The position numbers and the translations under genes were made by a program. From the NCBI RefSeq assembly GCF_025231525.1, contig NZ_CP103057.1, positions 124,001 to 188,000 on the forward strand: a stretch of 64,000 nt of DNA, written 5' to 3'. The notes under the pieces were generated by a model. It saw only the letters and a list, made by a program, of their open reading frames with translations. It had not been told where the DNA came from and made no database searches. Shown here one piece after another: positions 54,408 to 61,945 of this stretch (positions within the stretch are counted from its first letter, which is position 1; the number at the start of each line of letters is the position of its first letter). The stretch is from Sphingomonas endolithica. GTDB lineage: Bacteria > Pseudomonadota > Alphaproteobacteria > Sphingomonadales > Sphingomonadaceae.

Positions 54408-54958
54408 GGTTTGTCATGCGTTTTCGTCCAGTATCTGCCGTCATCCTGAACTCGTTTCAGGATCCAGGCGCGGCCAGTGGCCAAAGTGACGGTGTTCGTG
54501 AGGCGAATGACCGCGCCTGGATGCCGGATCAAGTCCGGGATGACGGTGAAAAGGGCTTCACCCTCGTCGAACTCATGGTCGTGATCGTCATCCTAGGGCT
54601 GCTCGCCACGATCGTTGCGATCAACGTGCTGCCGAGCGGCGACCGCGCGCGGGTCGAAAAGGCCAAGAGCGATATCGCCACGATCGAGAGCGGGCTCGAA
54701 ATGTACAAGCTGCAGAACTTCAACTACCCGAGCACCGCCGACGGCCTGAACGCGCTCATCACGCCCCCGTCCGGCATGTCCGATCCGGCGCGCTACCAGA
54801 AGGGCGGTTATCTCAAGAAGCTGCCCAACGATCCCTGGGATCGGCCGTACCAATATGCCTCGCCGGGCACGCATGGCTCGGTCGACATCTGGACGTTCGG
54901 TGCGGACGGCAAGGAAGGCGGCGAGGGCACCGACGCCGACATCACCAGCTGGGAATGA
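54404..54958 (+). CDS. gspG: T2SS major pseudopilin GspG, leader carries a repeat
   Basis: The major pseudopilin. The processing site and helix are KG-FTLVELMVVIVILGLLA, and the C-terminal domain has YKLQNFNYPSTADGLNALIT and NDPWDRPYQYASPGTHGSVD typical of GspG. From the ATGA overlap at 54404 the leader would be about 51 residues; an internal ATG at 54521 gives a 12-residue leader (MPDQVRDDGEKG). In either case the leader is encoded by the palindromic repeat at 54439-54545. No strong ribosome site distinguishes the starts. Confidence 0.88.
   Translation: MRFVMRFRPVSAVILNSFQDPGAASGQSDGVREANDRAWMPDQVRDDGEKGFTLVELMVVIVILGLLATIVAINVLPSGDRARVEKAKSDIATIESGLEMYKLQNFNYPSTADGLNALITPPSGMSDPARYQKGGYLKKLPNDPWDRPYQYASPGTHGSVDIWTFGADGKEGGEGTDADITSWE
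54439..54545. repeat. Palindromic repeat, family R6, inside gspG
   Basis: CGTCATCCTGAACTCGTTTC then AGGATCCAGGCGCG is mirrored by CGCGCCTGGATGCCGGATCA then AGTCCGGGATGACG. The arms read in-frame as VILNSFQDPG and AWMPDQVRDD in GspG. It contains the internal start codon at 54521. Confidence 0.8.
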
Positions 54959-54959
54959 C

Positions 54960-55460
54960 GTGGAGGATCGCCGCGCCATCCTCCTGAAGCGTCATGCCGA
55001 CGGTTTCACGACCGTGCAGCGCTGCTTGCAGAACGGCTTCACGCTGGTCGAACTCATGGTCGTGATCACGATCATCGGCCTGGCCTCGGCGATCGCCGTG
55101 CTGTCGATGCCCGATCCGCGCGGGCGATTGCTCGACGAAGCGACCAGGTTCGCCGCGCGAACGCGTGCGGCCCATGATTCCGCGATCGTCGATGCACGTC
55201 CGGTCAGCGTCTGGGTGTCGACCGGCGGCTATGGCTTCGACGAACGCGCCGGCGGGCAGTGGCGCGCAATCGCCGAAAAACCACTCCGTGTTTCCCCTTG
55301 GGGCCAGGACGTGCGCCCGACGCTCACCGCCGAGCGCGACCGCGTCGTGTTCGATTCCACTGGCCTGGCCGATCGCTCGCTCGAACTGCGCCTGACGCGC
55401 GGCGACGAAAGCGAGATCGTCCGCATCGGCATCGACGGATCGGTCAGCGTCGGTGCTTGA
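54960..55460 (+). CDS. gspH: T2SS minor pseudopilin GspH
   Basis: A minor pseudopilin. The GTG at 54960 starts 1 nt after the gspG stop and gives a 26-residue leader ending NG, followed by FTLVELMVVITIIGLASAIA. The leader contains an earlier DGFTTV that resembles a second processing site. An in-frame TTG at 55026 would give a four-residue leader instead. The GspH soluble domain (RAAHDSAIVDARPVSVWVST) follows. It overlaps gspI by 8 nt. Confidence 0.86.
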   Translation: MEDRRAILLKRHADGFTTVQRCLQNGFTLVELMVVITIIGLASAIAVLSMPDPRGRLLDEATRFAARTRAAHDSAIVDARPVSVWVSTGGYGFDERAGGQWRAIAEKPLRVSPWGQDVRPTLTAERDRVVFDSTGLADRSLELRLTRGDESEIVRIGIDGSVSVGA

Positions 55461-56100
55461 AAGCCACAACTGCCGTGCTCCTGCGAACGCAGCAGCTTCG
55501 CATCGTTACCCGCCACCCCGGACTTGTTCCGGGGTCCACCATGCCGCATTCTCGCCGACCGTTGATTTTGCGGATCGGCGGACCCCGGAACAAGTCCGGG
55601 GTGACGGCGAAGCGGATGGTCTCGCACATCACCACAACGATCCCGAGAACGTTGGAACCCGCGGTAACACAACCCTGCGCCCGCGCCGCTGGGCTCCTGC
55701 CTCTGCAGAAGCACCGCAGCGCGCCAAACAGCACGGCTTCACCCTGATCGAGATGATGGTCGCCCTGGCCGTCTTCAGCCTCGCCGCCATGGCCCTGATC
55801 CGCCTCGAAGGCGCGACGATCCGTGGCGCCGGCATCCTCGATTCCACGCTCGTCGCGCAGATGGTTGCGCGCAATGTTGCGATCGAGGCGATCACCGATC
55901 CGCAGCCGCCAGCGATCGGCAAGACGCAGGGCGTCGAGCAGAATGGCGGCCGCGCCTGGACCTGGACGCGCGTGACGCAGCCGACTGGCGACGTCCGCAT
56001 CCTGCGCATCGAGGTCGCGGTGGCCGATGCCAACGGCACGGTACATGGCCGGCTGTCGGTCGTCCGGCCGCCCAATCCACCCCCGGTCACCGTATCATGA
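55453..56100 (+). CDS. gspI: T2SS minor pseudopilin GspI with an abnormal 95-residue leader
   Basis: A minor pseudopilin. The processing site is KQHG-FTLIEMMVALAVFSLAAMA, with Glu5, and the GspI domain (GAGILDSTLVAQMVARNVAI) follows. The only in-frame ATG, GTG or TTG upstream is the GTG at 55453, which overlaps the gspH stop. Translation from there gives a 95-residue leader that includes the R1 repeat at 55511-55606. Known prepilin leaders are much shorter. A rare CTG start near 55675 is the only alternative seen. Confidence 0.84.
   Translation: MLESHNCRAPANAAASHRYPPPRTCSGVHHAAFSPTVDFADRRTPEQVRGDGEADGLAHHHNDPENVGTRGNTTLRPRRWAPASAEAPQRAKQHGFTLIEMMVALAVFSLAAMALIRLEGATIRGAGILDSTLVAQMVARNVAIEAITDPQPPAIGKTQGVEQNGGRAWTWTRVTQPTGDVRILRIEVAVADANGTVHGRLSVVRPPNPPPVTVS
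55511..55606. repeat. Palindromic repeat, family R1, inside the gspI leader
   Basis: CGCCACCCCGGACTTGTTCC then GGGGTCCACC is mirrored by GGCGGACCCCGGAACAAGTC then CGGGGTGACGG. It has no stop codon in the gspI frame. Both ACTTGTT/AACAAGT targets are empty. Confidence 0.8.
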
Positions 56101-56723
56101 AGCGCAGCGAATCCGGCTTCACGCTGATCGAGGTGATGATCTCGTTCCTGATCTTCGGCATGCTGTCGGCCGCCGGTGTCGCCTTGCTCGCGTTCAGCGT
56201 GAACGCGCAGGGCGCCACCGGCGCGCGGCTTGACGACATCTCCGCGCTCAACCGCGTCGCCGCCGCGCTGTCCGCCGATCTCGCCCAGGCGACGCTGCGC
56301 GCGACGCGCAATGAAGCGGGCGATCTCGTACCCGCCTTTACCGGCGAGGCTGGATCGAACGCCGCACCGATGCTGCGGCTCGTGCGCGGCGGCTGGAGCA
56401 ATTTCGACGAGGCCCGCCGCGCCGGCGAGCAGAAGGTGGAATATCGCGTTTCGAACGACACGCTGGAGCGCATCGCCTATCCGATGCTCGATGGTGCCGA
56501 GCCGCTGCCGCCTGCGGCATTGCTCGGCAACGTGCGCGCCGTGGGGCTACGCTACCGGCTGGACGGCGCCTGGAGCGATCGCTGGCAGGGCACGCCACGC
56601 GCGCCCTTGCCGCAGGCGCTGGAGCTTCGCATCATCCGCACCGACGGCACCGAATTCCGCCAGTTGTTCCTCGTCGGTACCGGATACCGCCCGACAATCG
56701 GGGGCAATGATGCGGGAAAGTGA
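56097..56723 (+). CDS. gspJ: T2SS minor pseudopilin GspJ
   Basis: A 208-residue minor pseudopilin with a normal seven-residue leader (MKRSESG) before FTLIEVMISFLIFGMLSAAG. The start overlaps the gspI stop as ATGA. The GspJ domain (LNRVAAALSADLAQATLRAT; SNDTLERIAYPMLDGAEP) follows. It forms the pseudopilus tip with GspI and GspK. Confidence 0.92.
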   Translation: MKRSESGFTLIEVMISFLIFGMLSAAGVALLAFSVNAQGATGARLDDISALNRVAAALSADLAQATLRATRNEAGDLVPAFTGEAGSNAAPMLRLVRGGWSNFDEARRAGEQKVEYRVSNDTLERIAYPMLDGAEPLPPAALLGNVRAVGLRYRLDGAWSDRWQGTPRAPLPQALELRIIRTDGTEFRQLFLVGTGYRPTIGGNDAGK

Positions 56724-57687
56724 ACGCGGCGCGGCACTGCTGACGGTGTTGTTGCTGGTCGCCGTCATCTCGGTGCTTGCCGCCACGGCGCTCGAAAAGC
56801 TCCGTCTGTCGACCAGGCTCGCGGGTAACGCCGCGGCGGGCGAGCAGGCGCGCGCTTACGGCTATGCCGCCGAGACACTGGCGCTGTCCCGCATCAATTC
56901 GATGCTTGGCAAGGCGGGCAAGCGCGTGACCTTGGCGGGCAATTGGAGCGGTACGCCGTTTCGCCTGCCGGTGCCCGGCGGCCTCGCCACGGCGCGCGTG
57001 CGCGATGGCGGCAATTGCTTCAATCTGAACGGCCTGGTGGTCCAGAACGAACCCGCCATCTATACCGCCTACGCGCCTGCGACCGTGCAGTTCACCCGGC
57101 TGATGCGGCTGGTCGGCGTGCCCGCCGCGCTCGCCGGCGGCATCGCCGATGCCACGACCGACTGGATCGACAGCGACGGCGCGGCCTTGCCGTCGGGCGC
57201 GGAGGACGGCGCCTATACCGGCGCCGCCACGCCATACCGCACCGCCAACACGCTGATGACCGACGTCAGCGAGCTGCGCGCCGTCTCGGGCGTTACCCCG
57301 CAAGTTTACGCCAAGGTTCGCCCTTGGTTATGCACGCTGCCGGTGGCAAAGCCATCGACGATCAACGTCAATACGCTTTTGCCGGAGCAGGCCCCCTTGT
57401 TTGCAATGCTGCTGCCCGACACGCTGGGCGTCGAGAGTGCGCGTCAGATGCTTCTGAAGCGTCCGCCCGCCGGCTTCGAGACCACTGAGGCTTTTTGGAA
57501 ATTGCCGGCGCTCACCTCGGTCACTGCCGACGAGAATGCCAAGGCACAGACCGGCGTCACGACCCGCTGGTTCGCGCTGCAGGTCGATGTCGCGCTCGGC
57601 GCCGCCGATCTCGAACAGCAATCGACCATCGATGCCACCACCTTGCCCGCGCGGTTGGTGTCGCGCTCCTGGGGTGAACCGTCGTGA
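56707..57687 (+). CDS. gspK: T2SS minor pseudopilin GspK
   Basis: The tip pseudopilin, 326 residues, with leader MMRESERG before AALLTVLLLVAVISVLAATA. As is typical for GspK, position 5 of the mature part is not Glu. A large alpha-helical domain follows (INVNTLLPEQAPLFAMLLPD; GFETTEAFWKLPALTS), with Cys residues likely forming a disulfide. Two adjacent ATGs (56707, 56710) could start it. It overlaps gspJ by 17 nt. Confidence 0.92.
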   Translation: MMRESERGAALLTVLLLVAVISVLAATALEKLRLSTRLAGNAAAGEQARAYGYAAETLALSRINSMLGKAGKRVTLAGNWSGTPFRLPVPGGLATARVRDGGNCFNLNGLVVQNEPAIYTAYAPATVQFTRLMRLVGVPAALAGGIADATTDWIDSDGAALPSGAEDGAYTGAATPYRTANTLMTDVSELRAVSGVTPQVYAKVRPWLCTLPVAKPSTINVNTLLPEQAPLFAMLLPDTLGVESARQMLLKRPPAGFETTEAFWKLPALTSVTADENAKAQTGVTTRWFALQVDVALGAADLEQQSTIDATTLPARLVSRSWGEPS

Positions 57688-58778
57688 GCGACACGCTCGT
57701 CCTCTTCCTGCCGGCAGCGGATCTGCCGTGGCGCTGGCTGCGTATTGCCGACGACGTGGTGAAAGGGCGCGGCGACGGCTTTCCCGACATGCTCGATCCC
57801 GATGCGCCGCCACCGGTCGCGGTGGTGCCCGCAGACGCGGTGACCCTGCACTGGGCGGAATTGCCCGATCGGTCTCCTGCCCAGTCCGTTACGGCCGCGC
57901 GCATCCTCGCCGCCGATGCCAGCGCGTCGCCGATCGCCGATCTGCATGTCGCGGTGGGGCGCGAAGGCGGCATCGTGGAGCGGCCGATCGGCGTCGTCTC
58001 CGCGCTGCAGATGCATCATTGGCTGGCGACGCTCGCTGCCAACGGTGTTGATCCCGCCGCCCTGCTGCCCGCGCCGATGCTGCTCCCGCGGCCCGAAGAA
58101 GGCTATGTCCGTGCCGATCTCGGCGGCGAGGGCGTCGTGCGTGGCGCCACCAGCGGCTTTGCCGACGAGGCGCGGCTGACGGAATTGGTGACCGGCGGAG
58201 TCGCCCCCGCCACGCTCGCCCGCGACGAACTGGAGGCAGCGATCGTCGCGGCCATCGCAAGCCCGGCACTGGACCTGCGCCAGGGCGCGTTCGCCCGGCG
58301 CCGGCGCTTTGCCATCGATTGGTCGCTGATACGCCGGCTGGCCTGGCTGTCGCTGGCGATCCTCACCGTCACGCTGATCATCAGCCTGGTGTCCATCCTG
58401 AAGTACAATCTCGCCGCCGACGCGCTCGATCAGCGGGCGGAGCAGCTTGCTCGCCAGGGCCTGCCGCGTGGCGAGACGGTCAACGATGCCGACCGCCAGC
58501 TCAACGAGCGGCTGTCGCGGCTGCGTGGTGGCGGGTTCGGCTTCAGCCGCACCAGCGCGGCCTTGCTCTCCGCCGTCCGCGCCGTACCCGGCACCGAAGT
58601 CACGGCGCTCGCCTTCGATCCCAATGGCGAGTTGCGCGCCACCGTGTCCATGGCGGGTGAGGGGCCGGCGGTCGATCTGCGCAGCCGCGTCGAGGCACAG
58701 GGCTTCACCGCGCGGCTCAGCACGCTGGAATCGGTCAACGGCCGCGTCTCCGGCCAGATCACGGTAAGCCCAAGATGA
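57684..58778 (+). CDS. gspL: T2SS inner-membrane platform protein GspL
   Basis: A 364-residue protein. The N-terminal actin-like cytoplasmic domain (about 1-200) binds GspE. One membrane segment (LAWLSLAILTVTLIISLVSI) lies at about 218-237, and a periplasmic ferredoxin-like domain completes it. The GTG start overlaps the gspK stop as GTGA. Confidence 0.9.
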   Translation: MSDTLVLFLPAADLPWRWLRIADDVVKGRGDGFPDMLDPDAPPPVAVVPADAVTLHWAELPDRSPAQSVTAARILAADASASPIADLHVAVGREGGIVERPIGVVSALQMHHWLATLAANGVDPAALLPAPMLLPRPEEGYVRADLGGEGVVRGATSGFADEARLTELVTGGVAPATLARDELEAAIVAAIASPALDLRQGAFARRRRFAIDWSLIRRLAWLSLAILTVTLIISLVSILKYNLAADALDQRAEQLARQGLPRGETVNDADRQLNERLSRLRGGGFGFSRTSAALLSAVRAVPGTEVTALAFDPNGELRATVSMAGEGPAVDLRSRVEAQGFTARLSTLESVNGRVSGQITVSPR

Positions 58779-59254
58779 TCGCCAGTCTCAAGACGCTGTT
58801 CGAACAACGCTCGCTGCGCGAAAAGCGCATGCTGATCGTCATGGCGGCGCTCGCTATGTTGACGATCGTGTGGGGCGGGATCATCCGGCCGGTCAGCGAC
58901 GCACTGTCGTCCGCGCGCGAGCGGCATGCCGGCGCGGTCGTCAGGATGGGCGAGACGCAGGCACGCCTCGCCGTGCTGCAGGCGCTGCAACGCAACCGCC
59001 CGGCGGCGCTCGGCGGGCCGCTCGACGCGATCGTCCGCGCCCGCGCCAACGACGCCGGGTTCCCGCTGTCGCTCGCCAATCCTGTCGGCAATGATCGGGT
59101 GCAGATCGCCATAGCCTCGGCCCGTCCCGGTGCGCTGCTCGGCTGGATCGGCGATCTGGAGGGCTCGGGCATCCTGGTCGATCAGCTGAACGTCACCAAC
59201 AATGGCGACCAGACAGTGGCGGTGCAGATGACATTGAAGGCGCGCGGGATATGA
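58775..59254 (+). CDS. gspM: T2SS inner-membrane platform protein GspM
   Basis: A 159-residue bitopic protein. It begins with a short cytoplasmic segment (QRSLREKRMLIVM) and one membrane helix (MLIVMAALAMLTIVWGGII), then a periplasmic domain that pairs with GspL. The ATG overlaps the gspL stop. Confidence 0.88.
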   Translation: MIASLKTLFEQRSLREKRMLIVMAALAMLTIVWGGIIRPVSDALSSARERHAGAVVRMGETQARLAVLQALQRNRPAALGGPLDAIVRARANDAGFPLSLANPVGNDRVQIAIASARPGALLGWIGDLEGSGILVDQLNVTNNGDQTVAVQMTLKARGI

Positions 59255-59970
59255 GACGTATTCGCCTCGCCACCGGGCCTGGTCTGCTGTTCACCGCCGC
59301 CTTCGTGGTCGCGCTGATCGCGTTCCTGCCGATGCGGCTGGTGCTGGGCTGGATCGGCCTCGACGATACCGGCTTTACAGCGCGGGCGGTCGGCGGCAGC
59401 GTCTGGTCCGGCTCCTTGACCGAGGCGCGGTTCGGGGAGCTCGCCGTCGGCGATCTCAACGCCAGCCTCTCCCCGCTACAATTGCTCATCGGGCGGGCGA
59501 AAGTCTCGCTCGACAGCCGCGGCAGCACCAAGGCGCTGCGCGGCGCGGTCGGCATCAGCCGCCACAGCTTCGGCCTCGACGACATGACCGCCGCCCTCTC
59601 CGCCGGCACCGTCTTCGCCCCGGTACCGGTGACTGCGATCGACATGGACGATGTCACCGTGCGCTTCCAGGACGGCATCTGCCAGCGCGCGGAGGGCAGG
59701 GTGCGGGCAACCCTGTCGGGCGATATCGGCGGCGTCGCGCTCAGCCAGGGCCTCAGCGGCATCGCCAAGTGCGAGTCCGGCGCGCTGTTGCTGCCGCTCG
59801 CCAGCCAATCGGGCAGCGAAGCGGCGGCGATCCGCCTGTGGCCCACCGGCCGCTTCCGCGCCGAGATGAGCGTGCGCCCGAGCGATCCCGCCGCCGCCGC
59901 ACAACTCCTGCAAAGCGGCTTCCAGCAGAGCGCGGCCGGCTACACGCTGGCCGTCGAAGGAACGCTATAG
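59251..59970 (+). CDS. gspN: T2SS protein GspN
   Basis: A 239-residue inner-membrane protein with one N-terminal segment (GLLFTAAFVVALIAFLPMRL) and a periplasmic domain of repeated beta strands, including GSVWSGSLTEARFGELAVGD. GspN is an accessory T2SS component present in a subset of systems. Two Cys in DGICQRAEG and IAKCESG may pair. It is the last gene of the operon; the prepilin peptidase GspO is not in the window. Confidence 0.87.
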   Translation: MRRIRLATGPGLLFTAAFVVALIAFLPMRLVLGWIGLDDTGFTARAVGGSVWSGSLTEARFGELAVGDLNASLSPLQLLIGRAKVSLDSRGSTKALRGAVGISRHSFGLDDMTAALSAGTVFAPVPVTAIDMDDVTVRFQDGICQRAEGRVRATLSGDIGGVALSQGLSGIAKCESGALLLPLASQSGSEAAAIRLWPTGRFRAEMSVRPSDPAAAAQLLQSGFQQSAAGYTLAVEGTL

Positions 59971-60029
59971 CCTCGGATTTCTGGAACAAGATAAGAACAG
60001 ATGTGTTGAACCCGGTGAAGGAGCAACAC

Positions 60030-60254
60030 ATGACCGACCAGACGAACCCCAAGGATCATCCCACCGGCAATGCCGAGAAGGACCCGGACGATTGGACCAC
60101 GGGCGGCGAGCCGATGACCGGCGCGCAGGCAAGCTACCTCAAGACGCTGAGCGAAGAGGCGCATGAGGAATTCGACGACACGCTGAACAAGGCGGACGCC
60201 TCGAAGCGCATCGACGAACTGCAAGGCAAGACCGGGCGCGGCACCGATAGCTAA
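60030..60254 (+). CDS. DUF3072 small protein
   Basis: A 74-residue protein starting MTDQTNPKDHPTGNAEKDPD. The segment EPMTGAQASYLKTLSEEAHE and KRIDELQGKTG is the DUF3072 signature. It is acidic, with no signal or membrane segment. GAAGGAG lies 7 nt before the ATG at 60030. It is separated from gspN by 59 nt and probably has its own promoter. Function unknown. Confidence 0.82.
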   Translation: MTDQTNPKDHPTGNAEKDPDDWTTGGEPMTGAQASYLKTLSEEAHEEFDDTLNKADASKRIDELQGKTGRGTDS

Positions 60255-60270
60255 TCGCCACGTTTCAACA

Positions 60271-60377
60271 CTGTTCCCCGGCGACGGCCGGGGCCCAGTA
60301 GCGAAACGCAAGCGACAGGCGCTGCGCTCAGTTACAGCGACCTATCCGCCTGGACCCCGGCCTCCGCCGGGGAACAG
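60271..60377. repeat. Palindromic repeat, family R3
   Basis: CTGTTCCCCGGCGACGGCCG on the left is mirrored by ACCCCGGCCTCCGCCGGGGA then ACAG on the right. The centre includes CCTATCCGCCTGG as in the copy at 5519. It separates the convergent DUF3072 and ccmI genes. Confidence 0.8.
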
Positions 60378-60384
60378 TGCAGCG

Positions 60385-61014
60385 CTACTGCGCCGCCTCG
60401 ACCGCCAGGAACCGATCCAGCAACGCCACCCGCTCGGCGATTGCGCCATGATAAGAAACCCCCGCCGGCGTTACCGCCAGGGCCCGCGCCCAATACCGCC
60501 GCGCCTTGGCGAACTCCCCGGCGCGCACATAAGCCAGCCCGGCAAAGAAGAACGGCGCCGGGTGCTCCGGCGCCAGCCGCATCGCCCGCGAAAAGGCGAA
60601 CAGCGCCGCCGGCGACACCCGTCCGCCATCATGCGTCGCCAGCACCGTGCCCAGCCCGGTCCACAGCGCCATCGAGCTTGGATAATGGTGCAGCCCGCCG
60701 ATCACTGCTTTCACCGCATTGCCGCTATCGCCCGAGCGCAGCATCGCGTCGGAGGCGATCAGATACGCCGTATCGGCGCGGAACCGCCCGACCATGTCGT
60801 CGCGCAGCGCCAGCATGGCGGGATCGACCTGGATCGGATCGGCATCGGCCTTGACGGCATGGCCCGGCAGCAACGGCTCGCCCTGCAAGGCATATGCCGC
60901 CGCGCCCAGCATCAGTGCCGCCCCGACAAACGCCCACAAGCCGCGCGGCAGACCGATCAGCCGCAGCAACCCCGCAGCTACCGCCCCGACCAGGGCAAGC
61001 GCCACCCAGCCCAT
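60385..61014 (-). CDS. ccmI: Cytochrome c biogenesis TPR protein (CcmI / CcmH C-terminal type)
   Basis: A 209-residue protein. Two membrane segments lie at about 3-22 and 27-48. The periplasmic part has TPR motifs (AVKAVIGGLHHYPSSMALWT; LFAFSRAMRLAPEHPAPFFF; AKARRYWARALAVTPAG). This corresponds to the apocytochrome-binding TPR part of CcmI. The ATG overlaps the ccmH stop (TGATG). Confidence 0.85.
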   Translation of the reverse strand: MGWVALALVGAVAAGLLRLIGLPRGLWAFVGAALMLGAAAYALQGEPLLPGHAVKADADPIQVDPAMLALRDDMVGRFRADTAYLIASDAMLRSGDSGNAVKAVIGGLHHYPSSMALWTGLGTVLATHDGGRVSPAALFAFSRAMRLAPEHPAPFFFAGLAYVRAGEFAKARRYWARALAVTPAGVSYHGAIAERVALLDRFLAVEAAQ

Positions 61015-61421
61015 CAGCCGCGCCGCCGACGGAACAAGCCGCGCGCCAGCCATCCGCCCAGCCCTAGCAGCACCAGCGGCATCAGCCACAGCGGCGCCGT
61101 CACCGCGCTGAACGGCGGATCGTACGTCACATAATCACCGTAGCTCGCGATCAGCGACGCCCGCACCGTCTCGGCGCTTTCGCCCGCGGCAATCCGCCGC
61201 CGCACCAGCGCGCGCATGTCGCCCGCCATCTCGGCATCGCTATCGGCGATCGACTGACCCTGGCACACCAGGCAGCGGAGCGTCGCCATCAGCCCGCGCG
61301 CCTCTGCCTCCTTGGCCGGATCGCGCAGCTGCGTATCGGCATAGGCCGCCGCCGGCTGGCTGCTGTCGGCCAGCGCGGGCGCCGAGAGGCACGCCAGCAA
61401 GAGCGCCGCGCGCCATCTCAC
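61014..61421 (-). CDS. ccmH: Cytochrome c maturation protein CcmH
   Basis: A 135-residue periplasmic thioredoxin-like partner of CcmF that reduces apocytochrome. The signal peptide (MRWRAALLLACLSAPALADS) is followed by the redox motif LRCLVCQGQ and the family pattern SDAEMAGDMRALVRRRI and ASYGDYVTYDPP. One C-terminal membrane helix anchors it. It overlaps ccmG by 4 nt. Confidence 0.94.
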   Translation of the reverse strand: MRWRAALLLACLSAPALADSSQPAAAYADTQLRDPAKEAEARGLMATLRCLVCQGQSIADSDAEMAGDMRALVRRRIAAGESAETVRASLIASYGDYVTYDPPFSAVTAPLWLMPLVLLGLGGWLARGLFRRRRG

Positions 61422-61945
61422 CGCGCCTTCTCCAGCGCGGCGAGCAGTTCCGGTATGTCCTCTTCGCGCACGTCGCCGACATGCTGCAGCACGATCCGCC
61501 CGCGCCCGTCGATCACGAACGTCTCCGGTACGCCCGACGATCCCAGCGCCAGCTGCACCGAACTCTCGCGGTCATTGCCGATGCGACTGTACGGGTCGCC
61601 ATTGCGCCTCAGGAACGCCTGCACCGCGGCCGGCGCATCACGAATGGCAATCGCGTCGATCGGCACGCCCATCCGCCGCAGCCGCATCAGCATCGGCGCT
61701 TCGGCGATACACGGCAGGCACCAGCTGGCAAAGACGTTGAGCAGCCGCGGCTGCCCCTGCGCGAACACCGCGCTGCCAAGACCCGGCTTGCCCGGCACCA
61801 TCGCGCCCAGCGAGAAAGTCGGCACGCTCTTGCCCACCATCGCCGATCGCACGGTGCGGTCGGCCGGGCGGATCAGCCCGCTCGCCACCACCGCGAAGAC
61901 CAAGGCAAAGGCGCCGAGCGGCAACCAGATCATCCAGCGCTTCAT
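61418..61945 (-). CDS. ccmG: Thiol:disulfide interchange protein CcmG (DsbE)
   Basis: A 175-residue membrane-anchored thioredoxin. One N-terminal segment (MIWLPLGAFALVFAVVASGL) precedes the thioredoxin fold with the catalytic FASWCLPCIAEAP. VPETFVIDGRGRIVLQHVGD is the usual substrate-side cis-Pro region. It passes reductant to CcmH. The start overlaps the ccmF stop as ATGA. Confidence 0.94.
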   Translation of the reverse strand: MKRWMIWLPLGAFALVFAVVASGLIRPADRTVRSAMVGKSVPTFSLGAMVPGKPGLGSAVFAQGQPRLLNVFASWCLPCIAEAPMLMRLRRMGVPIDAIAIRDAPAAVQAFLRRNGDPYSRIGNDRESSVQLALGSSGVPETFVIDGRGRIVLQHVGDVREEDIPELLAALEKAR

